Assembly: GCA_947307285.1 (NCBI GenBank)
Contig: CAMZIS010000058.1
Coordinates: 1 to 7,364, forward strand
Reading direction: 5' to 3'
DNA length: 7,364 nucleotides
Origin: an uncultured Peptococcaceae bacterium
GTDB taxonomy: Bacteria > Bacillota > Dehalobacteriia > UBA4068
Under the pieces are notes generated by a model that saw only the letters and a program-made list of their open reading frames with translations, was not told the DNA's origin and did not search any database. The stretch's first letter is position 1. Each line of letters starts with the position of its first letter. Of the stretch, positions 5,526-7,364 are shown in pieces. The position numbers were made by a program, and so were the translations under genes.

Positions 5526-7364
5526 TTACAGCACGGTCTTCAGGTATTGCCCTGTATAGCTATGGGAAGAGGCGGCCAACTGTTCCGGAGTGCCGGCGGC
5601 TTTGATTTCTCCGCCCGCATCGCCGCCCTCGGGCCCCAGATCGATGACCCAGTCCGCCGACTTTATCACGTGCAGATTGTGCTCGATGACTACCACCGTA
5701 TCTCCGTTATCGACCAAACGCTGCAGTATAGACAACAGACGGCCTACGTCATCGGTATGCAGACCTGTGGTGGGCTCGTCCAGGATATAAAGGGAGCGCC
5801 CGTTGGAACGTCTGGCCAATTCGGTGGCCAGCTTTACCCGCTGGGCCTCGCCGCCGGAAAGAGTGGTCGCCGGCTGGCCCAGCTTGATATAACCCAGGCC
5901 CACGTCCTGCAGGGTCTGGACCTTGCGTTTGATCTTAGGTAAATTGGTGAAAAAAACCACGGCCTCGTCTACGGTCATATCCAGCACGTCGGCAATGTTT
6001 TTGTCCCGGTAGTGCACGTCCAGGGTCTCTCGGTTATAACGCTTGCCGCCGCAGACCTCGCAGGGCACGAACACGTCCGGCAAAAAGACCATCTCGATGC
6101 GGGTAGAACCGTCGCCCTGACATGATTCGCAACGGCCGCCTTTAACGTTGAATGAAAAGCGTCCCGCCCGGTAGCCGCGGGCTTTGGCGTCCGGCGTTTG
6201 GGCGAACAATTCGCGGATGGTATCGAAAACACCGGTATAAGTTGCAGGATTCGAACGCGGAGTACGGCCGATGGGGTTCTGATCGATGAGTATGACCTTT
6301 TCCAGCTGATCCATGCCCTCTATCCCGTCGTTGGCCGCTGCCACCGTATGGGCCCGGTTCAGTTTACGGGCGCATTCTTTATACAGTATCTCATTGATCA
6401 ACGAAGACTTCCCGCTTCCGGAAACGCCGGTGACGCAAACGAATTTGCCCAAAGGCAGCTCCACGTCGATATGCTTAAGGTTGTTGGCCGCAGCTCCTTT
6501 GATAAGCAGGCTATGGCCGTTGCCCGGGCGGCGGGTCTCCGGTACGGGGATGCTCTTTTTGCCGGACAGGTATTGCCCGGTGATCGACTCGGGGCACTGC
6601 ATTATCTCCTGGGGCGTGCCTGCGGCCACGATTTGACCGCCCTGCTCGCCGGCGCCCGGTCCCACGTCCAGGATATAATCTGCGGACATCATGGTCTCTT
6701 CGTCGTGCTCCACCACCAGGACGGTGTTGCCGAGATCGCGCAGGTGCTGCAGGGACTGGATCAGGCGGGTGTTGTCCCGCTGATGCAGACCGATGCTGGG
6801 TTCATCCAGGATATACAGCACACCCATCAGCTGCGAGCCGATCTGGGTGGCCAGACGGATGCGCTGCGCCTCGCCGCCGGAAAGTGTGGTGGCGGAACGG
6901 GAGAGAGTCAGATAATCCAAACCAACGTCCACCAGGAAATCCAGACGGGCATTGATCTCTTTGAGTATGCGGCGGGCGATGATCAGCTCCCGACTGCTCA
7001 GCTTCAAGCTGTTCAGGAAATCGCGGCAGTTTCGCACCGTCATCCGGCTCAGCTGATCGATATTCAGATCCCCTACCGTAACGGACAGAGATTCCGGTCT
7101 GAGCCTTGCGCCGTTACAGGCAGGACAGGGCTTGGTGGTCATGTACTTGTTGAACTCTTCCTTTATCGCCTCCGAATTGGTCTCACGATAACGGCGTTCC
7201 ATGTTGCCGACCAGACCTTCCCAATGATGCATCCAGGTGCGGATACGTGAACCGTCCGGTTCCATGTAGGTGATGGGGAACGTTTCCTTGCCGCAGCCGT
7301 AAAAGATGTCGTCCAAGGCCTTGCGCGGCAGATCTTTGATAGGCACATCCAGAGAAAACCCATG
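5526..7364 (-). CDS. uvrA: UvrABC excinuclease ATPase subunit A, C-terminal 612 residues (5' end outside window)
   Basis: UvrA is the dimeric ABC-type ATPase that finds DNA damage and loads UvrB. The frame is open to the window edge, so a GTG at 7346 is not the start: the upstream codons (HGFSLD) continue the protein, and about a third is missing. In fragment numbering, CPAC at 80-83 is one half of a zinc module. The first ABC signature LSGGE is at 161-165, with Walker B ILDEP at 185-189 and the switch His in VVEHD at 220. The second ABC domain starts with Walker A GVSGSGKS at 313-320. The C-terminal zinc module has Cys 412, 415, 435 and 438 (CX2C-X19-CX2C). The second LSGGE is at 502-506, Walker B at 527-531 and the switch His at 562. 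The first Walker A is off-window. It ends 14 nt before uvrC. uvrB often lies upstream in Firmicutes, but that cannot be seen. Confidence 0.98.
   Translation of the reverse strand, partial: HGFSLDVPIKDLPRKALDDIFYGCGKETFPITYMEPDGSRIRTWMHHWEGLVGNMERRYRETNSEAIKEEFNKYMTTKPCPACNGARLRPESLSVTVGDLNIDQLSRMTVRNCRDFLNSLKLSSRELIIARRILKEINARLDFLVDVGLDYLTLSRSATTLSGGEAQRIRLATQIGSQLMGVLYILDEPSIGLHQRDNTRLIQSLQHLRDLGNTVLVVEHDEETMMSADYILDVGPGAGEQGGQIVAAGTPQEIMQCPESITGQYLSGKKSIPVPETRRPGNGHSLLIKGAAANNLKHIDVELPLGKFVCVTGVSGSGKSSLINEILYKECARKLNRAHTVAAANDGIEGMDQLEKVILIDQNPIGRTPRSNPATYTGVFDTIRELFAQTPDAKARGYRAGRFSFNVKGGRCESCQGDGSTRIEMVFLPDVFVPCEVCGGKRYNRETLDVHYRDKNIADVLDMTVDEAVVFFTNLPKIKRKVQTLQDVGLGYIKLGQPATTLSGGEAQRVKLATELARRSNGRSLYILDEPTTGLHTDDVGRLLSILQRLVDNGDTVVVIEHNLHVIKSADWVIDLGPEGGDAGGEIKAAGTPEQLAASSHSYTGQYLKTVL

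Noticed and set aside
5845..6884. A 17-base identical sequence at 5845-5861 and 6868-6884
   Set aside because: Both copies encode the ABC signature (LSGGEA) of the two homologous ATPase domains of UvrA, so the repeat reflects protein homology and is not a DNA element.
6198..7250. A 350-codon open frame on the plus strand, antisense to uvrA
   Set aside because: It lies wholly inside a clearly conserved uvrA and shows no recognisable domain. Long antisense frames are common opposite GC-rich, codon-biased genes.

Overview
This window is an ordinary core-genome segment of a Firmicute (Bacillota), read almost entirely from the minus strand. In transcription order (right to left) it holds uvrA (its last 612 residues), uvrC, rapZ, whiA, rpoN (sigma-54) and the first 90 codons of a glyceraldehyde-3-phosphate dehydrogenase gene (gap). 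WhiA points to Gram-positive lineages, and sigma-54 argues against Actinobacteria. The GC-rich coding sequence and the rpoN-to-gap order would fit a Negativicutes-type or related GC-richer Firmicute. That lineage guess is an inference and is not proven by the window.

Layout: uvrA ends at 5526. uvrC follows after 14 nt. The uvrC stop shares one base with the rapZ ATG. The whiA ATG lies 1 nt after the rapZ stop, and the rpoN ATG lies 3 nt after the whiA stop. These five genes therefore look like one transcription unit with translational coupling. A 96-nt AT-rich gap (271-366) separates rpoN from gap. It has a strong AGGAGG ribosome binding site, a trinucleotide AT run and an 8-bp direct repeat with 11-bp period. 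It has no visible rho-independent terminator, so gap may be read both from the upstream operon and from its own promoter.

Function: UvrA and UvrC are the damage-recognition and dual-incision proteins of nucleotide excision repair. RapZ is a P-loop nucleotide and RNA-binding regulator, and WhiA is a DNA-binding protein linked to division and cell-envelope growth. RpoN is the alternative sigma factor that needs AAA+ enhancer-binding activators. Gap starts the lower glycolytic segment.

The most notable points are absences and order. There is no yvcK between rapZ and whiA and no cggR between rpoN and gap, both of which are common in Firmicutes. rapZ and rpoN share one operon, which recalls their clustering in Proteobacteria. 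I saw no mobile elements, RNA genes, CRISPR arrays, broken genes or unknown defence system, and I do not think the window contains a previously undescribed system.
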